Source: Saprospiraceae bacterium (GTDB taxonomy: Bacteria; Bacteroidota; Bacteroidia; Chitinophagales; Saprospiraceae). Taken from it: a DNA stretch of 64,000 nucleotides. Position numbers and translations under genes: made by a program. Positions 41,840 to 51,697 of the stretch are shown piece after piece. Position 1 is the first letter of the stretch. Each line of letters starts with the position of its first letter. Location: positions 37,154-101,153 of the forward strand of contig JANQPA010000055.1 in assembly GCA_028285545.1 (NCBI GenBank), written 5' to 3'. The notes below the pieces were generated by a model, which did no database searches, was not told the DNA's origin, and saw only the letters and a program-made list of their open reading frames with translations.

Positions 41840-42934
41840 ATGGATAAAATAGCTAAAATCGATATTTACAAAGGCAATGTTCCGCTCCTGGAGCCCTTTG
41901 TCATTTCTCTGGAAACGATAACGACCGCCCAAAACATTTTCATATGCATCCAATCCGAAAAAGGATTAAAAGGATGGGGAGAATGTAGTCCCTATTCCAC
42001 AATTCTTGGAGAAACACAAGATGGTTGTTTTGCAGTTGGAAAATTCCTCCTACCTCTACTTATAGGGCAGCCTGTTACAGCTATCAATGATAATCTAAAA
42101 ATTTTGGACCAGGCTATTGTTGGAAATAATTGTATAAAAAGTGCATTTGACATGGCTCTTTATGATTTGGCAAGCAAGGAAGCAGGCTTACCACTTTATG
42201 CTTTTTTAGGCGGAAAAAATCATGGTAAACTAAGAACAGATATGACCATAGGAATTGGTTCGCCAGAGCAGATGGCTGCAAATGCTAAAGCGTATTTAGA
42301 TCAAGGATTTGACACCCTCAAGATAAAATTGGGGACCAGTTATGAGGAGGATATTAATCGAATGGAGTGGATCCGGGCAGAAGTCAATCAATCAATTAAA
42401 ATTCGATTGGATGCCAATCAGGGATGGGATTATCCTACCGCCTTGAGGATACTTACCAAATTGTCAACAATGGATTTAAAGCTCGAGTGGTGTGAAGCTC
42501 CCATTCCTGCCTGGGATGTTGATGGTATGGCCCAATTAAATAAATTAAGTCCCATTGCTATCATGGCTGATGAATCGCTTTTCGATCATCATGATGCCAT
42601 ACAGCATGTAAAAAAGGAAGCTTGCCCCTACTTCAATATCAAATTGGCCAAATCGGGAGGCATTAATAAGGCTCGAAAGATTGTAGCTATCGGAGAGGCA
42701 GCAGGCATCAATTTACAGGTGGGTTGTTTTTCCGAAACCAGGTTGGGCATTACTGCCCTTGCCCATTTTGTAATGGCCCATACTTCCATCAGGGCTTATG
42801 ATATGGACAGCTTTTTAATGCTTAGGGAAGATCCAATAAATGGAGGGGTGGAATATGAGGAGGCTGGCTGGATAAGCATACCTGAAGGAGTTGGCCTGGG
42901 CTGTGAAGTCGATCCTAAATTTTTAAAAACCTAA
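41840..42934 (+). CDS. Dipeptide epimerase (enolase superfamily, L-Ala-D/L-Glu epimerase type)
   Basis: The protein has the N-terminal capping domain (about 1-125) and a mandelate-racemase-type barrel. The catalytic pair is present: KxK with Lys163 (LKIKLG) and Lys268 (IKLAKSGG). Metal ligands are Asp191 (RLDANQGW), Glu219 (CEAPI) and Asp244 (ADES). This pattern is that of dipeptide epimerases, which invert one stereocentre of murein-derived or other dipeptides in the cytoplasm. At 364 residues it is of normal length. It is monocistronic and ends at a long palindromic terminator shared with the M28 peptidase gene, a functionally compatible neighbour in peptide use. Exact dipeptide specificity is not predictable by eye. 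Confidence 0.9.
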   Translation: MDKIAKIDIYKGNVPLLEPFVISLETITTAQNIFICIQSEKGLKGWGECSPYSTILGETQDGCFAVGKFLLPLLIGQPVTAINDNLKILDQAIVGNNCIKSAFDMALYDLASKEAGLPLYAFLGGKNHGKLRTDMTIGIGSPEQMAANAKAYLDQGFDTLKIKLGTSYEEDINRMEWIRAEVNQSIKIRLDANQGWDYPTALRILTKLSTMDLKLEWCEAPIPAWDVDGMAQLNKLSPIAIMADESLFDHHDAIQHVKKEACPYFNIKLAKSGGINKARKIVAIGEAAGINLQVGCFSETRLGITALAHFVMAHTSIRAYDMDSFLMLREDPINGGVEYEEAGWISIPEGVGLGCEVDPKFLKT

Positions 42935-42991
42935 AATATAAATGAGGCTGGTTTATGCGCCTAAGGCGCATAAACCAGCCTCATTTATATT
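42935..42991. terminator. Bidirectional terminator, perfect 27-bp palindrome
   Basis: Positions 42935-42961 are the exact reverse complement of 42965-42991 around a TAA loop. The outer arm is A/T only (AATATAAAT), giving U-rich 3' ends in both directions. It fills the gap between the convergent epimerase and M28 peptidase genes. Confidence 0.9.
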
Positions 42992-42999
42992 AATATCGT

Positions 43000-44598
43000 T
43001 TATTCCTTTTTATCTCCAGAAGCTTTAGTTTCAGCTTCATCAAACTCACTAGGTTTTCTTGGAATCAACTCATCACGAACGGCAGTGTGCCATACAAAAG
43101 AGGCAATAATGGTAGCAGCCTGTGATAAATCATCTCCACTCAAATGATCCCAGTTATCCATATTGGAATGGTGGGTACGAGTGGAATATGCCATGGGGTC
43201 TTGAATGAACTGAAAACCAGGAACCCCTACCCCTTCGAAAGCAAGGTGATCCGTACCACCTGTATTATTTAAGGTAAGGGTTGTAGCATCCAAATCAGAA
43301 AACTCATCCAACCAGGCCCTGAAGATAGGGGCTACTTTTTCATTTCCCTGCATGTAAACTCCACGGATTTTTCCGGTACCATTATCCAAATTATAATAGG
43401 CACTTATTTTTTTCTGTGCAGGTTTTAAAGACTCAGGTACTCTGCCTCCCTCCGGAATATTTGCATAATGTTTGGCTACATAGGCTCTTGAGCCATATAA
43501 ACCCTGCTCCTCTCCAGTCCAAAGTGCCAGGCGAATGGTACGGCGTGGTTTTTTACCACTTTCCTTAATTGCCGCCAACAAAATACGGCTTGCTTCCACC
43601 ATTACGGAAGATCCAGCTGCATTATCGGTAGCTCCTGTACCGGTGTGCCAGCTGTCAAAGTGAGCACCCAGCATAACCACTTCATCTTTAAGATCAGTTC
43701 CAGGAATCTCAGCGATAATATTGTGTTCCATTCCATCAGGATTGGTATATCTTGATTTAAGGTTCATAGCCAATTTTACACTTTGACCTTTTTCAACCAT
43801 TCGCAGGATGCGATTATAGTGTTCTACACTCAAAGTAGCTTGTGGAAGCATTTTAGCTTTGGTGTTATGGGCTCTTCCCTCACTGGTTCTGGCTCCTGAT
43901 ACAAATACGGTACCCAAATCACCTTTATAACCTCTATCCAAAACAGCATGTGGCTCTTCCTCAGCAAGGAATTTCCACAAGATTTGATTAAAGCTAAAAC
44001 CACCAAGGTTTCTTCTATTCCCCCGAGGACGAGGAGTAGGTTTGGGTCTGTTAGCCAATTTCAATAAGGATTCGCTGTCATGGCGTTTGGTGGGTCCTTC
44101 AAACCATTCTTTTACCTCACGGCTATTATTAAACAAAACGAATTTGCCTTTAAGTTTGCCTTTGTACTTTTCCAGGTCTGCTTCTTCTTTGGCATCTAAA
44201 TAAATAACTTCTCCTTCTACTTTGCCATTGGTAGCTGGTGACCAGGCTTTAGGATAAGCGATAACCGGCCAGTAAGAAGGTCCTGTTGCGTGCATTTCAA
44301 AGTGCTCCATTTCCCATCCGCGACCGAAAGGGCCCCATTCTTCCAGATGTACATTAGACATTCCCATGTCTTTCAGTTTACCAAGGGCCCATTCTGTAGC
44401 TTTATCCAACATGGGAGAACCCGTCAATCTCGGTCCATAAACATCGGTCATCCAACTAGCAATTTCCATTACTTCGCTATTATCAAGTCCATGTTTACGG
44501 ATAATTTTATTCATATCCTCATCTACTGGTTCTTGACTGAATGCAGTCGGTATAGCCAAAACTAATGCAATTAAGATTAATAAGGGTGATTTGCACAT
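43000..44598 (-). CDS. Secreted M28-family zinc metallopeptidase
   Basis: A signal peptide (about 1-21) leads into a 532-residue protein with a protease-associated (PA)-like insert (about 130-270) and a catalytic M28 domain. Zinc ligands and catalytic residues are visible: His313 in AHFDSWHTG, Asp325 in GATDNAAG, the Glu pair 363-364 in WTGEEQG, Asp in TGGTDHLAF, and a final His in RTHHSNMD. Such enzymes are aminopeptidases or carboxypeptidases acting on exported peptides. The C-terminal tail is short and charged and has no T9SS sorting domain, so it is probably periplasmic. Convergent with the dipeptide epimerase gene. Confidence 0.93.
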   Translation of the reverse strand: MCKSPLLILIALVLAIPTAFSQEPVDEDMNKIIRKHGLDNSEVMEIASWMTDVYGPRLTGSPMLDKATEWALGKLKDMGMSNVHLEEWGPFGRGWEMEHFEMHATGPSYWPVIAYPKAWSPATNGKVEGEVIYLDAKEEADLEKYKGKLKGKFVLFNNSREVKEWFEGPTKRHDSESLLKLANRPKPTPRPRGNRRNLGGFSFNQILWKFLAEEEPHAVLDRGYKGDLGTVFVSGARTSEGRAHNTKAKMLPQATLSVEHYNRILRMVEKGQSVKLAMNLKSRYTNPDGMEHNIIAEIPGTDLKDEVVMLGAHFDSWHTGTGATDNAAGSSVMVEASRILLAAIKESGKKPRRTIRLALWTGEEQGLYGSRAYVAKHYANIPEGGRVPESLKPAQKKISAYYNLDNGTGKIRGVYMQGNEKVAPIFRAWLDEFSDLDATTLTLNNTGGTDHLAFEGVGVPGFQFIQDPMAYSTRTHHSNMDNWDHLSGDDLSQAATIIASFVWHTAVRDELIPRKPSEFDEAETKASGDKKE

Positions 44599-44837
44599 AC
44601 TAATCTGATTTTGAACATAACAGTGTAATTAAACCTGTTATGAAGGTTAACAACTAATTTTTTAGACATACTCTTTATAAAAAGAATTCAAGCAGGTAAC
44701 TATGTCGTAGGATCTGCTTTGTGCAGTGAAAATACTCCAAAATCCTGGGAGCCAGTTAATTTTCAAAGCAGATTTTATGCCTACCTCTGCCAATTCCCCT
44801 TTTAAAAGGATGAAAAGGGAAAATTCAGGTTTTTATT
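44599..44837. other. Intergenic region, nothing recognised
   Basis: A 239-base gap ahead of the M28 peptidase gene. It is likely to hold that gene's promoter, but I see no convincing consensus, RNA fold or repeat beyond a run of purines near 44805. Confidence 0.3.
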
Positions 44838-45464
44838 TTATTCCTTTTTTTCTTTGCTTTTAAAATAATTGTACCGTTTAACCAAAGTAATCAAATCATC
44901 CCAAACATATTCTTCTGACTGAATGCCAGTTATGATATCTTCACTGTCATTCAGTAATGCCCATATTTTATTATTATACAGCCAGTCATCGTCTCCCCTC
45001 ATATACACGTATGTTTCATCCTTAAATAAAACGTAGGAGTAGGCAGGGATATATTCTCCATGTTCACTGATGAATGTTTCATTAATATAGTGAAGATAGA
45101 GTTGGATAGGACCTTTCTCTATTAAGGGTAACAAAAACAAGTGAACCTTCCTGGTTGTACCCCCAAGGACATCTAAATAAGGTATCCTTATCTCCTTGGA
45201 TACCCAGGCTTTCCCATAAATTCCAAAACCTTTAATGTCACTAGCACGGTACTTTTGAATCTCTTCTGAATCCTTATGAAGAAAACTAATCCTCTTAGCC
45301 ATCTTATAAGGAGCATCAAACTCCAGTAAACCTGAAATAGTATCTCCTTCCATAGTAATGACAAAACTTTCCTTCTTTTGTCCTTTTTGGGATTTATCAT
45401 ACCAGGATTGTGCTCCTAGGAGGCAGGGAATAGAAATAAATAGTAACAGTAGAAATGATTTCAT
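44838..45464 (-). CDS. Secreted protein of unknown function, 208 aa
   Basis: A signal peptide (about 1-18, ending LLGAQ) precedes a region that opens with VITMEGDTISGLLEF, a motif recurrent in Bacteroidota secreted proteins where a short G-D-T-I-x-G beta hairpin begins the mature domain. The rest is beta-rich with many Tyr and Trp and ends in a lysine-rich tail. No family name can be given with confidence. It is about 240 bases upstream of the M28 gene on the same strand, so the two may be separate units. It is divergent from the flavo-iron-sulfur protein gene. Confidence 0.75.
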   Translation of the reverse strand: MKSFLLLLFISIPCLLGAQSWYDKSQKGQKKESFVITMEGDTISGLLEFDAPYKMAKRISFLHKDSEEIQKYRASDIKGFGIYGKAWVSKEIRIPYLDVLGGTTRKVHLFLLPLIEKGPIQLYLHYINETFISEHGEYIPAYSYVLFKDETYVYMRGDDDWLYNNKIWALLNDSEDIITGIQSEEYVWDDLITLVKRYNYFKSKEKKE

Positions 45465-45666
45465 TATTTTTTATTTGCTGTCGTATTCTGAAAATTAAGT
45501 ATGCACTTAGCTAATAATTTAAAAAATAGAAACCAAATAACCAATTAGGCTGAAACTATAGAAATTTAAATGATCCCTATTTAGATTTATCTAAAATAAG
45601 AGTCGTCTTGTTTATTATTCCAGCTGATTGATTAATTTGCCCGATAAAAACGAACGCCACTTTATC

Positions 45667-48624
45667 ATGAATTCAATGATACCTTCGGATGCCCTTAAAA
45701 AATTGGGAGATGATCTTTCAGGAGAACTTCATTATGATCAGCTGATGCGAGTACTCTATGCTACCGATGCCTCTGTTTATAGAGAACTACCTTTGGCAGT
45801 AGCTCTTCCCAAAACTGTAGAGGATATTCAAAAATTAATCAATTTTGCTCATCAATTTAATACTTCTCTTATTCCCCGAAGCGCAGGGACCTCCCTGGCC
45901 GGTCAGTGTGTAGGAGAAGGCATTGTTGTAGATGTTTCAAAATATATGACTCAAATTCTGGAAGTAAATACCGAAGAAAACTGGGTTCGTTTACAGCCTG
46001 GGGTTATCCGGGATGAATTAAACAGGTATTTGGAGGAATATGGATTGTTTTTTGGTCCCAACACCTCAACTTCTAACCGATGCATGCTTGGAGGGATGGT
46101 AGGTAATAACTCCTGCGGTAGTACTTCAATAGTTTATGGCTCCACACGTGACCATCTCTTGGAATTGCATACTCTACTTAGTGATGGATCAAAGGTTGTT
46201 TTCAAAGACTTAAAGCCCGATGAGCTGGAGCAAAAATGTATAGACAATACCAGTCTTGAAAGCAAAATATATTTGCAATTAATAGAGGAACTAAAGGATG
46301 AGAAAGTACAAGAGCAAATACATCGTGAATTTCCCAAGGCCTCTATCCATCGCCGAAATACTGGTTATGCAGTAGATGAACTGCTGAAGCTAAAACCCTT
46401 TAATAGTGAAGGATCTGATTTTAATTTTTGCAAACTATTAAGTGGTTCTGAAGGAACATTAGCTTTTACAACAGAAATCAAACTTAAACTGGATCCTTTG
46501 CCTCCTAAAAAAGAAGTAGTGGTGGCCATGCATTTTTCCAGTATCGCAGATTCTCTCAAAGCTGCCGTCCTTTCCATGCAGCATCAACCCTATGCTTGTG
46601 AATTAATGGATAAAATAATATTGGATTGCACCAAAGGGAATATCGAACAAGAAAAAAATCGCTTTTTCGTGGAAGGGGATCCTGCTGCCATCCTTTGCGT
46701 TTCCTTTCGTGCAGACCAAATTGAAATAGCCAGGAAAAAAGCCAAATCCATGATCGATCAGATTCAAAATGCTCAATTAGGCTATGCTTTTCCAAGTATC
46801 GAAGGAGGCAAGACGAAAAGTGTATGGGATCTTAGAAAAGCAGGCTTAGGATTGCTTTCCAATGTACCGGGAGATGCAAAGCCCGTTGCCTGCATCGAAG
46901 ATACGGCTGTTGATTTGAATGATTTACCCGATTACATAAGTGAATTTGAGGACTTATTGACAAAATATGACCAGCAATCTGTCTTTTATGCTCATGCTGG
47001 TGCAGGAGAACTCCACCTGCGTCCTATTTTAAATCTAAAAAAAGCAAAAGACCGTAAACTCTTCTATGACATTACCCATGATACTGCGGCTCTTGTAAAA
47101 AAATTCAAAGGCTCCCTTAGTGGAGAGCATGGTGATGGCCGTGTCCGTGCTGCCTTCATTCCAATGATGGTTGGTGAAGAGAATTACCAGTTATTCAGGC
47201 GAATCAAATCGATATGGGATCCGCATAACATTTTTAATCCCGGGAAAATAGTAGATGCTCCAGCCATGAATGAATCTCTGAGGTATGAGTCAGAACAAAA
47301 AAACCAGGACATCTCAACCATTTTTTCTTTTGATCATGAAAATGGGTTCCTTAATGCCGTGGAAAAATGCAATGGTTCTGGTGACTGTAGAAAGCTTCCT
47401 GCGGCCGGGGGTACAATGTGTCCCTCTTATCAGGCTACTCGTGATGAAAAAGACAGCACCCGAGGCCGGGCAAATGCCTTGAGAGAATATTTAACAAGGA
47501 ATTCTGAAGCTAATCCCACTTTTAATCATCCGGAATTAAAAGAAGTAATGGATTTGTGTATCGGTTGTAAGGGCTGTACTTCCGAATGTCCTTCCAATGT
47601 AGATATGGCAGCTATCAAATCAGAATTTAGTTATCAATATCAAAAAGCTCAAGGCTTTAGTCGCCGTTCCAAGCTTTTTGCTAATAATGCAAAATACAAT
47701 AGTTTGGCTGCCAGATTTCGGCCAATAAGCAATTGGATGTTTTCCAATTCTTTTTCCGGGGGGCTAATGAAAAAGTATATGGGCATTCATCCCAAAAGGA
47801 GTATCCCTTTATTATCAAAGATCAGTCTCCTTAAATGGTATCGAAAAAATTATAAAAAATATAAACCGTCAGGGCCATTAAAGGGCCAAGTCTATTTATA
47901 TGCAGATGAATTTACCAATCGCCTGGAATCTCATATTGGAATAAAAGCCATCCAGCTACTTTCCCATTTAGGATATGAAGTAAAGATGATTTCTCACCCT
48001 GAGAGTGCAAGATCTCATATTTCAAAAGGTTTTTTGGAAGAAGCAAAAACACTTGCTGAAGCCAATGTCAGTTTGTTTCATAAACTTATTTCTGAGGACA
48101 CTCCATTACTGGGGATAGAGCCCTCAGCTATTTTGGGCTTTCGTGATGAGTTCCCCAGACTGGTAGATAAAAGCCTTAGACAGAAAGCACTGGAATTAAA
48201 AAAACATGTTTTTCTCATTGATGAATTTTTGGCCAAAGAAGCCAAAAAGGGCAGGATAGGTCCTGAGCATTTTTTAAAATCGGAAAAGCAAATACATTTA
48301 CATGGACATTGCCATCAAAAAGCCCTGTCTTCTGTGTCAGATACAGCCTGGATTTTAAGCCTTCCAGAAAATTTCTCAGTAAACATTATCCCTTCTGGTT
48401 GTTGTGGGATGGCTGGATCTTTTGGTTATGAAGAAGAACATTATGAAGTCAGCATGAAAATTGGAGAAATGGTTTTATTCCCTACTGTCCGAACAAGCAA
48501 AGAAGAGGACATTATCGTAGCTCCAGGAACCAGTTGCAGAGCACAAATTTTGGACGGAACAAATAAAGAGGGAGTACACCCTGTAGAAGTTCTTTGGCAA
48601 GTATTAAATATAACTGGGGAATAG
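45667..48624 (+). CDS. FAD- and Fe-S-dependent oxidoreductase (GlcD/GlcF fusion, D-lactate dehydrogenase-like)
   Basis: I choose the ATG at 45667; an upstream TTG at 45628 would add 13 unlikely residues. The N-terminal half is a VAO-type FAD domain (RSAGTSLAGQCVGEG near 75-90) plus the FAD-oxidase C-terminal domain (SGEHGDGRVR near 490). The second half has two cysteine clusters for 4Fe-4S binding: one spread over CNGSGDCRK...GTMCPSY, the other CIGCKGCTSEC, which continues PSNVD. Two CCG-type blocks follow (HGHCHQKAL and PSGCCGMAGSFG). The architecture matches membrane-associated 2-hydroxyacid (D-lactate or glycolate-like) dehydrogenases that pass electrons to quinones. Its 985 residues are normal. 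Monocistronic; exact substrate not determinable. Confidence 0.92.
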   Translation: MNSMIPSDALKKLGDDLSGELHYDQLMRVLYATDASVYRELPLAVALPKTVEDIQKLINFAHQFNTSLIPRSAGTSLAGQCVGEGIVVDVSKYMTQILEVNTEENWVRLQPGVIRDELNRYLEEYGLFFGPNTSTSNRCMLGGMVGNNSCGSTSIVYGSTRDHLLELHTLLSDGSKVVFKDLKPDELEQKCIDNTSLESKIYLQLIEELKDEKVQEQIHREFPKASIHRRNTGYAVDELLKLKPFNSEGSDFNFCKLLSGSEGTLAFTTEIKLKLDPLPPKKEVVVAMHFSSIADSLKAAVLSMQHQPYACELMDKIILDCTKGNIEQEKNRFFVEGDPAAILCVSFRADQIEIARKKAKSMIDQIQNAQLGYAFPSIEGGKTKSVWDLRKAGLGLLSNVPGDAKPVACIEDTAVDLNDLPDYISEFEDLLTKYDQQSVFYAHAGAGELHLRPILNLKKAKDRKLFYDITHDTAALVKKFKGSLSGEHGDGRVRAAFIPMMVGEENYQLFRRIKSIWDPHNIFNPGKIVDAPAMNESLRYESEQKNQDISTIFSFDHENGFLNAVEKCNGSGDCRKLPAAGGTMCPSYQATRDEKDSTRGRANALREYLTRNSEANPTFNHPELKEVMDLCIGCKGCTSECPSNVDMAAIKSEFSYQYQKAQGFSRRSKLFANNAKYNSLAARFRPISNWMFSNSFSGGLMKKYMGIHPKRSIPLLSKISLLKWYRKNYKKYKPSGPLKGQVYLYADEFTNRLESHIGIKAIQLLSHLGYEVKMISHPESARSHISKGFLEEAKTLAEANVSLFHKLISEDTPLLGIEPSAILGFRDEFPRLVDKSLRQKALELKKHVFLIDEFLAKEAKKGRIGPEHFLKSEKQIHLHGHCHQKALSSVSDTAWILSLPENFSVNIIPSGCCGMAGSFGYEEEHYEVSMKIGEMVLFPTVRTSKEEDIIVAPGTSCRAQILDGTNKEGVHPVEVLWQVLNITGE

Positions 48625-49332
48625 TCAAGACCGGAGTTTAGGACCCTTTCGGTTAAAAGTCCAGGATAATTAAAAAAAAATCCAGACTTCTAACCAAATG
48701 GGCCAGTATATAACTGGTTGTTGTTTAGACGCTTAACATAATAAGGAGGCGGAGTTATTATTCTTCATACACTTTATTTTCTATCCTTATACCACAAATC
48801 TATGTAAAGAAGGAATTGAAATAAACGGGGTTTTTAAGCTTTTTTTAGCTCTTGTCATATTTTTTTTAAGCAAAAAAATATTTACACCTCTATAAATCAA
48901 TTTTTTACGCCTCAAAAATTTTAATATTGTCATATTTCCAGAAATCCACTCCTATTTTAATTTATAGGATATAAAATTGGCTTTTCTGGATGTTTTCGAA
49001 AAATAAAACAAGGGTTTAATCTGGGTTTAGCTTTAATTTGGTTGAAAGATCGGGCATCAGATACCTCATCAGGTTGTCTAACCCAGATCCTCAACCAAAA
49101 GGAAAGAATATTAAATAACTAGAGTATAGTTCAACAATTACGCTTTGTATGATGCGAAATTGTTTAATCAATTAGCCGCTTTTTTCTTTTGGCTTCAATA
49201 CAAAACTACTGTAAAATTAAGGTCAAAACTGGCTAAAAACTGCTTAAATTTCTCAATTTATCATTCTTTTTTTAGTCATTTTTTTTTATATTCATATGAA
49301 AATCAATTGATTAATTTTAAATATTGACTAAT
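48625..49332. other. Long AT-rich gap, no supported gene
   Basis: About 700 bases without a convincing gene. An imperfect stem, GGTTA/TAACC with AAGTC/GACTT (48651-48695), lies shortly after the oxidoreductase stop and may terminate it. Poly-T and poly-A runs are frequent from 48830 onward. A 60-codon frame at 49145 has no homology or leader and is not called. Confidence 0.5.
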
Positions 49333-50772
49333 ATGTCAAATTTCAAATCCACTGAAGTTTTTCTTCATTTGGACAAAAAAGCCAAAAAGGAATTAATAGA
49401 GTTTGCAAAGTGGTCATATAATGAATTAACAGAGGAGGATCAGAAATCATTAGAAGAATTGCTGTTTACTAATCAGATTAGTGAAGAACTTGATGATGAA
49501 AGTTTTTGGAATAGTCAGCTGGTTCATTTGGATGGAGAAAGCCAGGAAAAAAAAGCTGCAATACTCCGAAAAAGAAGAAGCAGATTATTTAAAACACTAG
49601 AACGGTATATTGTCTTTTCTGAGCTAGATAAACTCAAACCGGTATCTTCCTTCTTAAAAGCCCGATATTATGTAGAAAATGACCTTTCCAGGAATGCTAA
49701 GAGTAGCTTTAAGCAATTTAAGAAAAGTTTAGGCCAAGAGGAATATTGGGAGCCAGAATTTGAGGTTTTTAATTATTGGCTAAATGGTTTGGATATCGCA
49801 CAAAACCAGGTTTTTGATCGAGTTAAGGGCAAACTAGATTCTCTTGAGCAAAGCCTAAATCTTTTTTATCATATCAACCAACTCCGAATAATTACTACCA
49901 AGTTGGATAAAGCACGACAAATGGGTTTCAGCTCTGAGGATCTAATGGCACTGGAAAAAAAGGTAGAAGAGATTTACAAAGAATACCATACCAACCCCTT
50001 CATTGCTCTTTATAATGATATTGCCCAGATGTATCTAAATAAGGAAGATCCTTATTACCAAACAGTTTATGGCAATTTTCAATCTTTGGAAAAAACCCAT
50101 CCACAGCTATCCAACACATTTAAAAAAGAAATTACAGAATTATTGATGAATTATTGTATTCAAAAAATTAATCAGGGAAAACTTGAATTTGCAGAAGAAT
50201 ACCTTCTTCATTTTAATTACATGGCGGGCATCGGCGGATTACTAAAGCAAGATGTTATCTATAATTTTCAACGAATCAGAAATGGCCTTGGAATTAGTTT
50301 AATGGCGGGCGATAAATTTTGGTTTCCCAGGTTCCTTAAAGATTATCGCAGGGTTATTGAACCACAGTTTTCCTTAAAAATAAGTAATCCTTTACTTGCT
50401 TTTATGCAAGCGATGTGGGAAATACATATTGAGAATGGTGCTTTAGAAAAAACCTATGATTATTTGATGACCTTTCAGAACTCTGAGTACTTTACCCTAA
50501 GCCCTATTTATAGATTAGATTGCCTAAAAATGAAGGCTAAGTATTATTTTCAAACAAGAGATTTTAAGGATTACAAATCACAACTAAATGCTGCCAGAGC
50601 TTATTTAAGAGGAGAAGACAAAATGGAAATAAAGAATAAACAATACCACCAAAACGTACTTAAATATTTTGCCAAAAACATTTCCCAGAAGGGGATTAGT
50701 GAAAATGATTTTTTTAAAAAACTGCCTAAGACTGACCAGATTTGGATCAACAATCAGAAAAGAAAAAGGTGA
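49333..50772 (+). CDS. Unrecognised helical protein, 479 aa
   Basis: I prefer the ATG at 49333 to a TTG nine bases earlier. The product is cytoplasmic by appearance, rich in Lys, Glu, Leu and aromatic residues, and predicted by eye to be almost wholly alpha-helical, with repeated helix pairs across 100-430 resembling TPR-like or SEL1-like scaffolds. No catalytic motif is visible. It is isolated by a 700-base gap upstream and ends in a hairpin overlapping its stop. Base composition is AT-rich like the surrounding accessory-looking stretch. Function unknown. Confidence 0.75.
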   Translation: MSNFKSTEVFLHLDKKAKKELIEFAKWSYNELTEEDQKSLEELLFTNQISEELDDESFWNSQLVHLDGESQEKKAAILRKRRSRLFKTLERYIVFSELDKLKPVSSFLKARYYVENDLSRNAKSSFKQFKKSLGQEEYWEPEFEVFNYWLNGLDIAQNQVFDRVKGKLDSLEQSLNLFYHINQLRIITTKLDKARQMGFSSEDLMALEKKVEEIYKEYHTNPFIALYNDIAQMYLNKEDPYYQTVYGNFQSLEKTHPQLSNTFKKEITELLMNYCIQKINQGKLEFAEEYLLHFNYMAGIGGLLKQDVIYNFQRIRNGLGISLMAGDKFWFPRFLKDYRRVIEPQFSLKISNPLLAFMQAMWEIHIENGALEKTYDYLMTFQNSEYFTLSPIYRLDCLKMKAKYYFQTRDFKDYKSQLNAARAYLRGEDKMEIKNKQYHQNVLKYFAKNISQKGISENDFFKKLPKTDQIWINNQKRKR

Positions 50773-50799
50773 TGCCTCCTTTCCTTTCGAAGCATCACC
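50768..50799 (+). terminator. Hairpin overlapping the stop of the 49333 gene
   Basis: GGTGATGC (50768-50775) pairs with GCATCACC (50792-50799) across a 16-base pyrimidine-rich loop; the stop codon TGA is within the left arm. It also faces the convergent small gene. No clear U-tract follows, so it is a weak call. Confidence 0.45.
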
Positions 50800-50853
50800 C
50801 AAATAATAATATTTTTTGGCTAATTAAATCAGGTTTAGAAAGAAATTAGATTC

Positions 50854-51177
50854 TTAATTAACCTTAATAAATGTTCCTGAAAATGTTGATGGCAAATCAG
50901 TGGTTACCACTACATCATAGATTCCTGGATCTAAATCCGAGATATCTACAGAGCAATCTTGCTGGTAACAACCATCAAATATCTCTACGTACTCAATTTC
51001 AATTTCGGTAATATCCGCTGAGGGATTTTCAGAATCTACAATCAGAGTAATATCATCCTGCGTAACAATGGAACCAACTAAGGTTTCCAATTCAACATTT
51101 TTAGAAGATTCACTTTCTTCAGCCACATATCCTACGGATAAAAGAGTGGCCAGCGTCATTAAGATCAGAGTTTTCAT
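50854..51177 (-). CDS. Small secreted protein, DUF3244-like or sorting-domain-like fold
   Basis: A 107-residue product with a signal peptide (about 1-18) and a beta-rich acidic mature part. The C-terminal half (DISDLDPGIYDVVVTTDL, then FSGTFIKVN) resembles the G-x-Y-x-V...G-x-F-x-K ending seen in DUF3244 proteins and in type A T9SS sorting domains, but it is too short to be a cargo protein plus sorting domain. Two Cys (CYQQDC) could form a local disulfide. It is convergent with the helical protein gene and divergent from the 51698 gene across a 520-base gap. Function unknown. Confidence 0.65.
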   Translation of the reverse strand: MKTLILMTLATLLSVGYVAEESESSKNVELETLVGSIVTQDDITLIVDSENPSADITEIEIEYVEIFDGCYQQDCSVDISDLDPGIYDVVVTTDLPSTFSGTFIKVN

Positions 51178-51697
51178 ATACTCTAGTTTTTGAAGATGAA
51201 AAAATAAATGAGCACCCTAATTCATTGAAAAACAATTAGTTACGCTGGCCAGCTGATAAAAAATTTATTAATGAAATAGTGGTTTCTTATATGGTATTTG
51301 TATTGTTATATTTTTCTTGAACTTCTTTGCTTTACCTCCTTAGATTCTTTCTCACTACTTATTCATTGAATGTATTCAGACACTTAGTTGAAATATCAAT
51401 TTTTGATTTTCATTTAAGTTTGCAATTATTTATACTTCAAAAGTATGATGGAAAAAACGGTAAAGCCAATCTTGAAAAAAACGCGAAAAAGCAATTTTTT
51501 TAGGATTTATTTTCTAGAAAAGATTTAATATTGGGCGCAGAATTAGGTGAGAATTACGGGAAACAATTAGGCAAAAATTTGGTGGTAAATGCTATAGTGT
51601 TAGATAACTTTTATACATTTATTCAAATTTTCCAGTAAAAAACCGGAAAATTACTAGAAAAAATCAATTAGCATCTATTGTATAACCCATAGACCCC
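51178..51697. other. AT-rich gap, nothing recognised
   Basis: A 520-base divergent gap. I see no open frame of value, no RNA-like fold and no repeat. It must hold the promoters of both flanking genes, but I cannot pick out a consensus. Confidence 0.4.

Noticed and set aside
45628..45666. Upstream TTG extension of the flavo-iron-sulfur oxidoreductase gene
   Set aside because: The added 13 residues are not typical of the family, and an ATG at 45667 with normal domain spacing is available.
49145..49327. 60-codon open frame on the plus strand in the AT-rich gap
   Set aside because: Composition is aromatic-rich and random, no leader or homology is visible, and it overlaps the likely promoter of the next gene.
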